Source: Kitasatospora arboriphila (GTDB lineage: Bacteria > Actinomycetota > Actinomycetes > Mycobacteriales > Mycobacteriaceae). Taken from it: DNA of 64,000 bases. The notes beneath the pieces were generated by a model, which saw only the letters and a list, made by a program, of their open reading frames with translations, searched no databases and was not told where the DNA came from. The stretch covers positions 229,581 through 293,580 of the forward strand of contig NZ_JNYV01000008.1 of NCBI RefSeq assembly GCF_000717275.1. The letters are read 5' to 3'. Position 1 is the stretch's first letter; the number at the start of each line of letters is the position of its first letter. Shown piece by piece: positions 25,179 to 34,518 of this stretch. Position numbers and translations under genes: made by a program.

Positions 25179-25537
25179 GAACCGTCGACGAAAGACGTGG
25201 CGGCAGGGCGTATCTCGATCACCCCGAACTGTGCGCCCGGGCATTTCTCCGCCCAGGCAAGCGCAGCGTCGAGGTCGGGGACGTCGATGACGAACACTCC
25301 GGCAAGAGCTTCCTTGGTGTCGGCGAACGGTCCGTCCTGAATCTGCAGACCGCCGTCTCTGCGAGTGAGCGTTGTCGTCGCGGCCGTGGAGGCGAGCACC
25401 TCGGCGGCAATCAGCACCCCTGCCGATTCGAGGGCACGGGCGTACACCTCGAAGGCCCGCTGGGCTTCGGCGATGTTCTCCTCCGACACCTCCCCCGGGT
25501 TCGGCTCGGCGTAGTTCATCAGTAGCGAGTAACGCAT
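25169..25537 (-). CDS. DGPF/YCII-like protein, partner of the ECF42 sigma factor
   Basis: This 122-residue protein has the defining motif DGPFADTKEALAGVFVIDV (about residues 70-88) and the opening MRYSLLMNYAEPNPGE. It adopts a dimeric ferredoxin-like YCII fold in the family. Such proteins are almost always next to an ECF42 sigma factor and are its usual target genes, but their chemistry is not established. It is coupled to the downstream sigma gene and divergent from the prolyl oligopeptidase, so the 130-bp spacer at 25538-25668 probably contains the ECF-dependent promoter. Confidence 0.9.
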   Translation of the reverse strand: MRYSLLMNYAEPNPGEVSEENIAEAQRAFEVYARALESAGVLIAAEVLASTAATTTLTRRDGGLQIQDGPFADTKEALAGVFVIDVPDLDAALAWAEKCPGAQFGVIEIRPAATSFVDGSWT

Positions 25538-25668
25538 GGGATCTCCTTGTGTTCTGCAGTCTCAGTGTGGTGGATCGGGCGGTCGTGCACAGCGATGACG
25601 ATCGAGATGGGGCTGAATCGACAGATCAGTTGCGGGGCACGGACGGCCTGTGCGGCAGACTGGGTCCG

Positions 25669-27702
25669 GTGAGCGACACCGATCCCTATCTCTGGCTCGA
25701 AGACGTAACCGGCGAGAACGCTCTGACGTGGGTGCGCGAGCACAATCAGCCCACGATCGAGGCCCTCACCACCAGCAGTCGGTTCGCCGACCTGGAGGCT
25801 GCCGCGCTGGAGGTGCTCGACACCGACGACCGCATCGCCTACGTACGCCGCCGCGGCGAGCACCTGTACAACTTCTGGCGCGATGCGACGAATCCGAGGG
25901 GACTGTGGCGCCGGACGACCCTCGAGGAATACCGCACCGACTCACCCGAGTGGGACGTGCTCATCGACCTCGACACGGTCGCCGCCGCCGAGGGCGAGAA
26001 CTGGGTGTGGAAGGGCGCTCTCGTCCTACGGCCGGACCATCGCCGGGCGCTGATCCTGCTGTCCAGAGGGGGCGCCGACGCGTCGGTCGTCCGCGAGTTC
26101 GATCTGCGAACGCGCACCTGGATCACCACCGAGCACGGCGGTTTCGAGCTCCCGGAGAACAAATCCGACATCAGCTGGATCGACGGGGACACCGTCTATG
26201 TCGGCACGGACTTCGGCGATCAGCCCGACGGCGAGTCGTCCCTGACCAACTCGGGTTATCCGCGGGTGGTGAAGCGCTGGTCACGCGGCACCTCACTCGA
26301 AGAAGCCGAGACGGTGTACAAGGGCGCGACGAGTGACGTTGCCGTACAAGCGATGTACGACGACACGATCGGGTTCGAACGACATTTCCTGATCAGGTCC
26401 ACCGACTTCTTCAATCAGGAGTTCTACGAGCTCACCGGCGGCGAGCCCACCCTCATCGACGTCCCCACCGACGCGCACACCAGCGTTCACCGCGACTGGT
26501 TGCTGGTGTTCACCCGATCGCCGTGGGAACTCCACGACGATCTGACTCATCCGACCGGCACCTTGGTCGTGTTCGACTACCCGTCGTACCTTGCGGGCGA
26601 CCGCGCGGGGACCGTGCTCTTTGCACCCGACGAGCACACCAGCCTGCAGAACTTCTCGTTCACCTCCGCGCATCTGGTCCTGGTGACCTTGCGCGACGTG
26701 CAGACCGAACTCCGTTTGCTGAGCGTGACCGATTGGTCGGTGTCCGAGCTGCCCGGTCTGCCCGAGCTGGCTACCATCTCCGTACTCGACACCGACCCCG
26801 ACCACAGCGACGAATTGTTCTTGTCGGCAAGCAGTTTCACCACGCCACCGAGCCTGCTGCACGGGTCGAGCACCGATGGAGTGGCCCCCATCAAGCAATC
26901 GCCCGAGTTGTTCGACGCGTCCGCGGTGTCCGCATCGCAACACTTCGCGAGGTCGGACGACGGCACGCGGGTCCCCTATTTCGTGATCAAACGGGACGAT
27001 GTGTCGCAGGGCCCCACCCTGCTGTACGGATACGGCGGTTTCGAGAACTCGATGACACCCGCGTACGGCGCGATATCGGGTCGGAACTGGATCGCCCGCG
27101 GCGGCGTCTACGTGATCGCAAACATCCGCGGCGGCGGCGAATACGGTCCCACCTGGCACACTCAGGCCCAGCTCGCAGGCAGGCATCTGGTGTACGAGGA
27201 TTTCGCGTCTGTGGCAAGGGATCTCGTCGACCGGGGACTCACCACCGCGGACAAGCTCGCGGCACAGGGCGGTTCCAACGGCGGGCTGCTGATGGGAGTG
27301 ATGCTCACCAGTTACCCAGAACTGTTCGGCGCCTTGGTCTGCCAGGTTCCACTGCTCGACATGCGGCGCTACCACCTGCTGCTGGCAGGAGCGTCGTGGG
27401 TGGCCGAGTACGGCGACCCCGACGACCCCGCGCAGTGGGAGTTCATCTCCAAGTACTCGCCCTACCAGTTGTTGCGGGCCGATGCGACATACCCGGCGCT
27501 TCTGATGACCACCTCCACCCGTGACGACCGGGTGCATCCAGGCCACGCACGTAAGTTCGTCGCACGCATGGAGGAGCTCGGCCATTCGGTGAGCTACTAC
27601 GAGAACATCGAAGGCGGGCACGGCGGCGCCGCCGACAACAAACAGGCCGCGTTCAAGTCAGCCCTCGCCTACGAGTTCCTGTGGGAGAAATTGGGCGGAT
27701 GA
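25669..27702 (+). CDS. Prolyl oligopeptidase family serine peptidase (S9A-like)
   Basis: This 677-residue enzyme begins at GTG 25669 (VSDTDPYLWLEDVTGENALTW). A β-propeller occupies about residues 70-400. The α/β-hydrolase domain has Ser in GGSNGGLLMG (about 530-540), Asp in TSTRDDRVHPGH, and His in EGGHGGAADNKQ. Family members cleave short proline-containing peptides in the cytoplasm. No signal peptide is visible. Upstream in-frame sequence to 25372 runs antisense to the DGPF gene and is not used. The 3' end is 14 bases from the convergent DUF2079 gene. Confidence 0.93.
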   Translation: MSDTDPYLWLEDVTGENALTWVREHNQPTIEALTTSSRFADLEAAALEVLDTDDRIAYVRRRGEHLYNFWRDATNPRGLWRRTTLEEYRTDSPEWDVLIDLDTVAAAEGENWVWKGALVLRPDHRRALILLSRGGADASVVREFDLRTRTWITTEHGGFELPENKSDISWIDGDTVYVGTDFGDQPDGESSLTNSGYPRVVKRWSRGTSLEEAETVYKGATSDVAVQAMYDDTIGFERHFLIRSTDFFNQEFYELTGGEPTLIDVPTDAHTSVHRDWLLVFTRSPWELHDDLTHPTGTLVVFDYPSYLAGDRAGTVLFAPDEHTSLQNFSFTSAHLVLVTLRDVQTELRLLSVTDWSVSELPGLPELATISVLDTDPDHSDELFLSASSFTTPPSLLHGSSTDGVAPIKQSPELFDASAVSASQHFARSDDGTRVPYFVIKRDDVSQGPTLLYGYGGFENSMTPAYGAISGRNWIARGGVYVIANIRGGGEYGPTWHTQAQLAGRHLVYEDFASVARDLVDRGLTTADKLAAQGGSNGGLLMGVMLTSYPELFGALVCQVPLLDMRRYHLLLAGASWVAEYGDPDDPAQWEFISKYSPYQLLRADATYPALLMTTSTRDDRVHPGHARKFVARMEELGHSVSYYENIEGGHGGAADNKQAAFKSALAYEFLWEKLGG

Positions 27703-27716
27703 GTCGGGCCGGTCGG

Positions 27717-29237
27717 TCAGCGGAGTCTGAGCAACACCACACCGTCGTCGGCCGCCACGCGCACGTACTGCCCGCTGTCCTCGATCTTCTCGAGCGCCTT
27801 GTTGGTGTCGGCCTTGTTGGCCGGGAAAAGGCCGGAGATGTTGGTGTCCACCATGATCCACTGCGCGGTGGAACGATCACGCTTCTGCTTCGGGAACAGG
27901 GTCACCTCGTGATCGGCGACGAGATGCGGAGCCAGGTTGTTGGTGGTGGCCACGGATTGGCCGTCGGGGATCATCGCGCCGAACTCGTCGACGGCCTGCG
28001 CCTGGTCACCGCGTGAATAGAAGTCGCGTTCGGTCAGCCGGTCCAAGGGCCCGGCCCAGGCCAGGACCACCGCGATCGCCGCAGCCGCTGCAGCGAAGCC
28101 GACGACGGTGCGTTGCGACATCGACCGCCCCCGCAATCTGATCAAGGCGTCGAGCATCGCGACGATCATGATGGGCATCAACGTCGCGTTGTAGTGGAAG
28201 CCGAAGCCCCAGTACAGATGGTTCACACTCAGGAAACGCCAGGTGAGGGTCGGCACTGCAACCAGGATGATCGGTGAGCGAACGGCCAGGAACAGCGTGA
28301 TCACCAGCAGGAGAAATGCGGTGGAGGCACGCGCGTCACCCTGCGACACCCCGATGATGAATCCGCGCACACCCTCGGCGGGCGAGTCGGCGAACTTAGA
28401 TTCGTAGGTGTAGTCGCCGCTCCCCATCGCCGGGATGATCACCTTGGCCGCGATCAGCGTCCAGGCGGCGCCCCAGATCGCGGTGCCGACGGCCCATCGA
28501 TAGGACACGCGGCCGAATCGCAGCGCGACGACGGCAGCGATCACCACAACCGTGACGCCGAGATCCTCTTTGCAGAAGACGAGTGGCAGGGCGTACAGCA
28601 AGGCAGGCCGCCAGCGCTCTTCCACCACGGCGACGAGGCTGAACGCCAGCAGGGGCACCGCGAGCGCGATCTCGTGGAAGTCGAAGGCCAGTGCCTGGGC
28701 GATCCCCCATGCCAGCCCGTAGGCGATCGCGACGAAGACCCCGACCGCCATGCCCAGTCGTGTGGCGGCCAGCCGCACGATCGGAATCGCCGCGAGCGCG
28801 AACAGCAGCCCCTGCACGACCAGCAAGGTGACCGGCGTCGGGAACAGCCGATACAGCGGTCCGATCACAGCGATCCATGGCTGGAAATGATCACCGAGGA
28901 GGTTGACGTCGGTGCCTTCGAGCGGCACGACGGGGGCGCGGAAGTGCCCGTAGGCCTTCACTGCCTGCGTGAAGATTCCCAGGTCCCACCCGGTGGAGCC
29001 GAAACGCTCGTGGCGCTGGATCGAATACAGGCAGTAGATTGCCGCCAACACGGCAAACGTGGCGAGCGCCAAGATCCACGGCGGCGTGCGGACCGCGATC
29101 AGTATGTCGGCGAGTCGCGTTCGCGCCGAACCACTCCCCCCGGTGGAGGTCGACGAATCGGGAGCCGGTCCGTCCGGCTGCCGCGACGACACGTCTGTCG
29201 CAGTGCCGGTTCCGCGGACCTCAGTCACCTCATCCAT
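27717..29237 (-). CDS. DUF2079 integral membrane protein
   Basis: This 506-residue protein has a disordered N-terminal tail of about 45 residues (Ser/Thr/Pro/Gly-rich). About ten membrane helices and a soluble C-terminal domain of about 90 residues follow. The segments FGSTGWDLGIFTQAVKAYGHF and LLGDHFQPWIAVIGPLY are the DUF2079 hallmark; an Asp in the first loop and the early His resemble GT-C glycosyltransferases. A role in cell-envelope glycosylation has been suggested for such folds but is not proven. It appears monocistronic. Confidence 0.85.
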   Translation of the reverse strand: MDEVTEVRGTGTATDVSSRQPDGPAPDSSTSTGGSGSARTRLADILIAVRTPPWILALATFAVLAAIYCLYSIQRHERFGSTGWDLGIFTQAVKAYGHFRAPVVPLEGTDVNLLGDHFQPWIAVIGPLYRLFPTPVTLLVVQGLLFALAAIPIVRLAATRLGMAVGVFVAIAYGLAWGIAQALAFDFHEIALAVPLLAFSLVAVVEERWRPALLYALPLVFCKEDLGVTVVVIAAVVALRFGRVSYRWAVGTAIWGAAWTLIAAKVIIPAMGSGDYTYESKFADSPAEGVRGFIIGVSQGDARASTAFLLLVITLFLAVRSPIILVAVPTLTWRFLSVNHLYWGFGFHYNATLMPIMIVAMLDALIRLRGRSMSQRTVVGFAAAAAAIAVVLAWAGPLDRLTERDFYSRGDQAQAVDEFGAMIPDGQSVATTNNLAPHLVADHEVTLFPKQKRDRSTAQWIMVDTNISGLFPANKADTNKALEKIEDSGQYVRVAADDGVVLLRLR

Positions 29238-29333
29238 GGGTCGCCTGCCAAGACATTCAGCAACCGTAACCCGAGATTCTGTGTTCGCGCTGATGGTCCC
29301 GCCTGCCGATTCGAGCCCGCCTGCCGCCCGGTG

Positions 29334-30545
29334 TCAGTCGGGGAGCATCGGCGCGGCCATGCCCTGATCGCGTCCGATGAGAACTGCCCGGGTCACCGCG
29401 CCCGCCCCGAAACGGTCCCTGAGCCCGTCGATGGTGATGGCCAGTTTCTCCTGGTGATGCTCGTCGAACGGCAGCGTGAGCTGGATGGAATCGTTGCTGT
29501 CGAGGTTCGTCAACGACAACCCGATCAGCGTGCAGCCCTTGTCCCGGATCATCGGCATGGCTTCGTCGAGCAGGGCACGCGCGGCCGTCATGAGTACCTG
29601 CGTGCCGTCGGTGGGTTCGTACAGAGTTCGCGAACGCGTCACCCGGGTGAAGTCGTCGAACCGCAACCGGAGGATCACGGTGCGACACACGCGTTCTGCT
29701 TTACGCAGGCGTTTACCGAGCCGATCGACGATGCCCACCATGGATGCCTCGAGATCCTCCTGGGTTTTGGGTCGCCGCCCCATCGCCCGTTGTGACCCGA
29801 TCGACCGCCGACGACGCCCGACCTCCACCCGGCGTGGATCGCGCGCCATCGCAAGCGCATACAGGTGCGAACCGGCGCCGCGCCCGAGCAGCGACGCGAG
29901 AGTCGGCTGACCAACGGCCGCGAGGTCGCCCACGGTGGACAGGCCCGCGTCGCGCAGCTTGCGCGACGTCACCGCCCCGACACCCCAGAGCCGTTCCACC
30001 GGTAAAGGGTGAAGGAACTCGAGTTCACCACCCGGCGGCACCTCGAGCAGCCCGTCCGGCTTTCCCACCGCACTGGCGACCTTCGCAAGGAATTTGGTGC
30101 GCGCGATGCCGACGGTGATCGGCAGCCCGACCTCGATCCTCACCCGCTCGCGCAATCGGGCGCCGATCTCGGCCGGTGACCCACTCACCCGGTAGAGACC
30201 GCCGACATCGAGGAACGCCTCGTCGATCGAGATGCCCTCGACCAGAGGCGTCGTGTCTCGGAAGATGTCGAACACCGCCTGACTTGCCTCGACGTAGCTG
30301 TCGAAACGAGGCCGCATCACCACGGCGTCCGGGCACAGGGCGACCGCTTCACGCCCGTTCATGGGCGTGCGCACCCCGCGGGCCTTGGCCTCGTAGCTCG
30401 CCGCGAGGACCACGCCTCCACCGCCCACGATGACCGGACGGCCGCGCAACTCCGGGTGGTCGCGCTGCTCGACCGAGGCATAGAAGGAGTCGAGATCGGC
30501 GTGCAGGATGCTGGCCAGCTCCCGCGGCTCTTCGGACACGAACAC
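29334..30545 (-). CDS. dinB: DNA polymerase IV (Y-family)
   Basis: This 403-residue polymerase has catalytic motifs LHADLDSFYASVEQRDHP (about residues 14-31, Asp) and GISIDEAFLDVG (about 103-114, Asp-Glu). Helix-hairpin-helix and little-finger domains follow. The C-terminus carries QLTLPF, a consensus β-clamp-binding motif, which argues for a true clamp-dependent Pol IV rather than a clamp-free DinB3 form. It performs error-prone translesion synthesis. GTG 30545 is used; GTG 30539 is equally possible. A LexA-like palindrome overlaps the start. Confidence 0.93.
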   Translation of the reverse strand: MFVSEEPRELASILHADLDSFYASVEQRDHPELRGRPVIVGGGGVVLAASYEAKARGVRTPMNGREAVALCPDAVVMRPRFDSYVEASQAVFDIFRDTTPLVEGISIDEAFLDVGGLYRVSGSPAEIGARLRERVRIEVGLPITVGIARTKFLAKVASAVGKPDGLLEVPPGGELEFLHPLPVERLWGVGAVTSRKLRDAGLSTVGDLAAVGQPTLASLLGRGAGSHLYALAMARDPRRVEVGRRRRSIGSQRAMGRRPKTQEDLEASMVGIVDRLGKRLRKAERVCRTVILRLRFDDFTRVTRSRTLYEPTDGTQVLMTAARALLDEAMPMIRDKGCTLIGLSLTNLDSNDSIQLTLPFDEHHQEKLAITIDGLRDRFGAGAVTRAVLIGRDQGMAAPMLPD

Positions 30546-30552
30546 ATGTTCG
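30539..30552. promoter_or_regulatory. LexA/SOS-box-like palindrome at dinB start
   Basis: CGAAC-ACAT-GTTCG is a perfect inverted repeat that fits the actinobacterial SOS box TCGAAC-N4-GTTCGA except for its two outermost bases. It covers the dinB start codon, a position that could block transcription if the mRNA is leaderless or nearly so. No binding data are available. Confidence 0.55.
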
Positions 30553-30599
30553 CATGCCGGTCTGACACCACTCGTGGAGTGCTTGCCGCGACGCGAGGG

Positions 30600-31424
30600 T
30601 CAGTAGCGGCGACGCTCCAGCGCAACCGAGATCAGCAGGCCCACCGCACCGAGGGCGACGCCGGCGCCGACGGCGATCAGACCCACCTCCTGCATGTCAC
30701 CGACGACCTTGTCGACGATGATGTCGGCGACCTCCCGGGCCGAGTCATCGGCACCGGAGACCTCGTCGAGGGCGCGTCGCTGCACGCCCTCCCCGAGGAG
30801 CCACGTAGCGATCCCGCCGAGGATCACCCCGAAGCCCACGGCCAAGAGCACAAAGCCCCGCCGTCGTGCGACCACGAGGGCGAGCACCGTCGCGACCACC
30901 GCGATGACCAACGAGCTGATCGCGAGCAGACCGATCTGGTTGCCCAGATTGTGGTACCGACCCGCCTCGAGTCCCGACTGGGCAGAATCGCTCAGCGGCA
31001 CCAGGATCGGCCCCTTGATCTCGATGCCACCGAAACCCACGTCCGCGATGACACGGTTGACCATCGCCGTCAGGTCGAGGGACATCACCTCGCCCTCGTT
31101 TTCGGGCGTGGCCTCCTTGAACAGCCAATCGTGCTGCTGGATCATCGCGTCGGCGAAGTCCTGCTCGAAGTTGTCGCTCTTGGTATAGGCGTCGGCGAGC
31201 GGGGCGATCAGGCCGTCCGGAACCAGGGGCGCCTGCGACGACACCTGCGCGGTGATCTCGTCGGCGATGTACTGCTGCACGGTCGTGTTGTCCGCCAGCG
31301 GCGCCACGGTCTCCCGGAATCCGTCACGATCGACAACCCGCTCGTTCACGAAGTAGGCGGGCACGGCGACGGCGGCCGCGACGATGGCGACCAGGCACAG
31401 CACTGCGGCAAGGAAGGAACGCAC
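30600..31424 (-). CDS. Membrane protein of unknown function
   Basis: This 274-residue protein has one N-terminal membrane helix (about residues 4-25). An extracytoplasmic domain of about 135 residues follows, then three more helices (GLLAISSLVIAVVATVLALV, GFVLLAVGFGVILGGIATWL, IAVGAGVALGAVGLLISVAL). The topology and the motif VNERVVDRDGFRETVAPLAD match a conserved family in mycolata, with no known function. It lies upstream of dinB with a 54-bp gap on the same strand. Confidence 0.78.
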   Translation of the reverse strand: MRSFLAAVLCLVAIVAAAVAVPAYFVNERVVDRDGFRETVAPLADNTTVQQYIADEITAQVSSQAPLVPDGLIAPLADAYTKSDNFEQDFADAMIQQHDWLFKEATPENEGEVMSLDLTAMVNRVIADVGFGGIEIKGPILVPLSDSAQSGLEAGRYHNLGNQIGLLAISSLVIAVVATVLALVVARRRGFVLLAVGFGVILGGIATWLLGEGVQRRALDEVSGADDSAREVADIIVDKVVGDMQEVGLIAVGAGVALGAVGLLISVALERRRY

Positions 31425-31509
31425 CGGCCCAGGTTACAGATCGGGCGGCGTGAAACGCGGTAGGCGGGCCAACGCCGCCACACGACAATTCGTCAGTGCC
31501 ATCGGTGGT

Positions 31510-32478
31510 CTACTCCCCCAGCAGATCGCGTGCCCGGCCGACGATGAGCGGATCCGGCTCGCCGACGATGTTGGCGTCCTTGTCGTCGTAGTCGAACAGG
31601 TTGAGCACGTACCGCATCGCATTGATGCGGGCCCGCTTCTTGTCGTTGCTCTTGACGACGATCCACGGCGCTTCTTCGGTGTCGGTCTCGGCGAACATCT
31701 CCTCTTTGGCCGCGGTGTACTTGTCCCACTTGTCCAGCGACGCGATGTCCATCGGCGACAACTTCCACTGACGCACCGGGTCCACCTGACGAATCGCGAA
31801 GCGGGTGCGCTGTTCCAGCGGAGACACCGAGAACCAGAACTTCACCAGATCCATGCCGTCGTCGATCAGCATGGCCTCGAAGAGCGGTGCCTGCCGCAGG
31901 AACTGGGCGTGCTGTTCGTCGGTGCAGAACCCCATCACGCGCTCGACACCGGTGCGGTTGTACCAGGAGCGGTCGAACATGACGATCTCCCCTGCGGCGG
32001 GCAGATGCTGCACGTACCGCTGGAAGTACCACTGGGTCGATTCACGCTCGGACGGCTTCTCCAGCGCGACCACCCGGGCACCGCGCGGGTTCAGATGTTC
32101 CATGAAGCGTTTGATGGTGCCGCCCTTGCCCGCCGCATCGCGTCCTTCGAAGACGAACACGTGCCTGCTGCTGGTGCGCTTGCTCCACTTCTGGAACTTC
32201 AGCAGCTCGATCTGCAGCAGCCGCTTCTCCAGCTCGTACTCGTCGCGACTCATCCGCTCGTCGTAGGGGTAGTCCTCACGCCAGGTGTCGATGACGTTGC
32301 GCCCGGGAAGAGTCAGGAGCCGGGGATCGTCATCATCGCGGTCGTCGACGAGGAACTGGGTGGTGTCGGCGAGGTCGACGATCTTTTGGAGGGCTTCGCG
32401 GCCGGCGACGACGCTGAAGTCGGGTCCGACGTCGGGGTGGTCGGGCCCGAAATCCGAGAGGCGCAGAATTTCATTCAC
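31510..32478 (-). CDS. ppk2: Polyphosphate kinase 2
   Basis: This 322-residue protein has the PPK2 Walker A FEGRDAAGKGGTIKRF (about residues 108-123), the lid segment HLNPRGARVVALEKPSERE, and Walker B MFDRSWYNRTGVERVMGF. The family transfers phosphate between polyphosphate and nucleoside mono- or diphosphates. Length and motifs suit the single-domain class I form, which uses NDPs. It acts in the cytoplasm in nucleotide and phosphate homeostasis. The frame ends 87 bases before the unknown membrane gene on the same strand. Confidence 0.92.
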   Translation of the reverse strand: MNEILRLSDFGPDHPDVGPDFSVVAGREALQKIVDLADTTQFLVDDRDDDDPRLLTLPGRNVIDTWREDYPYDERMSRDEYELEKRLLQIELLKFQKWSKRTSSRHVFVFEGRDAAGKGGTIKRFMEHLNPRGARVVALEKPSERESTQWYFQRYVQHLPAAGEIVMFDRSWYNRTGVERVMGFCTDEQHAQFLRQAPLFEAMLIDDGMDLVKFWFSVSPLEQRTRFAIRQVDPVRQWKLSPMDIASLDKWDKYTAAKEEMFAETDTEEAPWIVVKSNDKKRARINAMRYVLNLFDYDDKDANIVGEPDPLIVGRARDLLGE

Positions 32479-32585
32479 CTCTCCAAACTAAACCGGACGC
32501 ACCGCAGTTACATGGCCGAAGGGTGAACTGGCGGTGATGCGATCGCGGTCGACCATCGGTCGGACACCGGCACCCAGACAGGGCA

Positions 32586-32615
32586 AAGGGCGACACCGTG
32601 ATCGGCGCCGCCCTT
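32586..32615 (-). terminator. Hairpin downstream of the secreted-protein gene
   Basis: AAGGGCG at 32586-32592 pairs with CGCCCTT at 32609-32615 around a 16-base loop. It sits 45 bp beyond the stop of the secreted protein gene and about 110 bp before ppk2 on the same strand, so it likely separates the two units. Confidence 0.45.
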
Positions 32616-32659
32616 CGCATGGAGGTGCGGGGGTCGGTTTTGCCCCCGCAGTGTGGGTT

Positions 32660-33223
32660 CTAAGAGGCCGGCCGCGGGGTGGAGAGCCAGATGCCGCCGG
32701 ATCCGATGCAGGCCTGCCCGGTCGAGGTGTCGACCGCTGCGGCGAAACTGCCCGAACACGTGGTGCCGTAGGGACCCGAGTAGGCCGTACCACCCCATCC
32801 GGCAATCGCTATCGATGTACCGCCCGCACGGGCCTGGCTGACGGCCATCCCGCCGGGCCCGGTGGTGATCGAGTACCCCGTGCCACCGGTCACCGCCCCG
32901 GACAGAGCGGACGTATTCGGTTGCAGGTTGTACGCATTGGCGTTTCCACCGCTGTTCGACGATGCGACGGCGGTGCCGTTGCGACTGTGGTCTTCGGCAT
33001 GTGCAAAGCTGCCGGGGCCGGCCTTCGCTCCACACGCGCCGTACCCGTCTGTCCGAATCACGTTGTGCCCGTTGGCAGCAGTGCAGGTCAACGGGTCGGC
33101 CGATGCTCCACCCGCGCCTGCGAGACCGGCCAGCGCGAGAGCCGCGGTACCGATCACCCCGGCCACCCCCGCCCGCATGAAGCCGCGAGAACGAACACGA
33201 AAAACATTAGTACTGAACAACAT
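32660..33223 (-). CDS. Secreted protein of unknown function (DUF6764-like)
   Basis: This 187-residue protein from ATG 33223 has a basic n-region, a hydrophobic core (GVIGTAALALAGLAGAGG) and cleavage after ASA at about residue 42. The mature part is Gly/Ser/Asn/Thr-rich with four Cys (LTCTAANG, YGACGAK, GTTCSGSF, GQACIGSGG), a spacing that suits two disulfides. It resembles the small actinobacterial DUF6764 proteins, tentatively. The ATG at 33223 is preferred because GGGA precedes it; 33178 and 33232 are alternatives. It is exported and probably cell-wall associated or released. Confidence 0.72.
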   Translation of the reverse strand: MLFSTNVFRVRSRGFMRAGVAGVIGTAALALAGLAGAGGASADPLTCTAANGHNVIRTDGYGACGAKAGPGSFAHAEDHSRNGTAVASSNSGGNANAYNLQPNTSALSGAVTGGTGYSITTGPGGMAVSQARAGGTSIAIAGWGGTAYSGPYGTTCSGSFAAAVDTSTGQACIGSGGIWLSTPRPAS

Positions 33224-33464
33224 TGGTCCCATCACGAACGAAAACACGTATCCAGTGCCCCCCGTCAAGGCATTGGCCGGCCGGTGCAGTGGTACCACGT
33301 CGGCCTTACCGAACAGACCATACTCCGGCCGCACCGGACACAACCCCCGTTCTTGTGCATCGGTCTGATCACGAAAACCTCCGTCGCCGACAATGCCCAC
33401 GTCGTCGCGACTCCCCCGCGCAAAAGCGAGGGGACGGCCCGCCGGCAGGTGTACTTTTTGGTCC

Positions 33465-33902
33465 ATGCCTGTCAACGCGAAGACCGAATTCGACATCGAC
33501 GCCCCTCCCGCCGTCGTCATGGAGATCTTGATGGACGTGGAGTCGCTGCCGCAGTGGTCCGGCCCCCACAAAAAGGTCGAGATCCTCGAAGAACACGAGG
33601 ACGGCGCACCCAAGAAGGTGAAGCTCGAACTGCAGGCGGTCGGCCTGACCGATCACCAGCTCCTCGACTACAGCTGGACCGAGAACACCTGCACCTGGGA
33701 CCTGATCGAAGCCGATCAGCTGAGCTACCAGCATGGCCAGTACACGATCACCCCCAAAGGCGACAAAACCCATGTTGAGTTCGTGCTCGACGTGGAACTG
33801 AAGGTGAAGCTGCCAGGGCTGATCGTGAAACAGGCCCAGAAGACGGCGCTCAACACCGCGCAGAAGGGACTCAAGGAGGAGGCCAAGCGCCGCCAGCGCT
33901 GA
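33465..33902 (+). CDS. SRPBCC/START-like lipid-binding family protein
   Basis: This 145-residue protein shows the START/Bet v1-like pattern: FDIDAPPAVVMEILMDVESLPQW at the start, β-strands in the middle, and a C-terminal amphipathic helix (KQAQKTALNTAQKGLKEEAK). Proteins of this fold bind hydrophobic ligands in a deep cavity; many mycobacterial paralogues exist without assigned ligands. The ATG at 33465 gives the conserved MPVNAKTEFDID opening. It is divergent from the secreted protein gene across 240 bp. Confidence 0.85.
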   Translation: MPVNAKTEFDIDAPPAVVMEILMDVESLPQWSGPHKKVEILEEHEDGAPKKVKLELQAVGLTDHQLLDYSWTENTCTWDLIEADQLSYQHGQYTITPKGDKTHVEFVLDVELKVKLPGLIVKQAQKTALNTAQKGLKEEAKRRQR

Positions 33903-33913
33903 CGGCCGGGCCG

Positions 33914-34345
33914 TCAGCCGATACGGCCGTACAGGTGCTCGGCGTAGAGCCGGATGACCAGTCGCTTGTCCTCCACCATGGCGCGGGCGAAATCGTCCCA
34001 GTCGGGATGTTCGCCGAGTACGTCGCGGTAGAGGTCGATCAACTCCGACACGGTGTCGTCCTCGGTGGTCGCCGCTGCCACCGGGCTCAGTTCCACCCGC
34101 CCCTCGGCCACCGCGTAGTTCCAGCCGTCAGCGCTGCTCACGTGGATACTGGCGCGCGGGTCCCGACGCAGGTTGGCGACCTTTGCCCGATCCGCGGTGA
34201 CCGAGATGCGAACGCACTGCTCTCGTGGATCGAAGGAGTAGCTGACGGTGGAGAGTTGCGGGACCCCGCTGCGCCGGATGGTCGCCAGGGTCCCACGGGT
34301 GTGTTCGGTGATGAACTCGGACAGGGCAGCTCGGTCGGTGGGCAT
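33914..34345 (-). CDS. PPOX-class F420-dependent oxidoreductase-like protein
   Basis: This 143-residue split β-barrel protein has the pattern FITEHTRGTLATIRRSGVPQLSTV and SVTADRAKVANLRRDPRASIHV, typical of the flavin/F420-binding PPOX superfamily in actinobacteria. Such enzymes use F420 or FMN to reduce small molecules; some are poorly active. The gene stands alone between two genes of opposite strand, and no regulatory clue is seen. Confidence 0.85.
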   Translation of the reverse strand: MPTDRAALSEFITEHTRGTLATIRRSGVPQLSTVSYSFDPREQCVRISVTADRAKVANLRRDPRASIHVSSADGWNYAVAEGRVELSPVAAATTEDDTVSELIDLYRDVLGEHPDWDDFARAMVEDKRLVIRLYAEHLYGRIG

Positions 34346-34518
34346 ACCTCGACTATCGCCCCACGCGTTCGGTGCCGCAAGTACGCGATCTCTGCACCCG
34401 CTGCGTGATCAGGCCGGAGCCAGAATCACCCTGACCGCAACGGTTCTGCCGTACCCCGTGCCGCCATAACCTCCGATGTACACCCGCGTCGCCGTACGCC
34501 AGTCACATCAGGAGCCCG

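Noticed and set aside
23949..25244. Classical ECF sigma/anti-sigma pair
   Set aside because: No anti-sigma membrane protein is adjacent; the C-terminal repeat extension and DGPF partner identify the ECF42 type.
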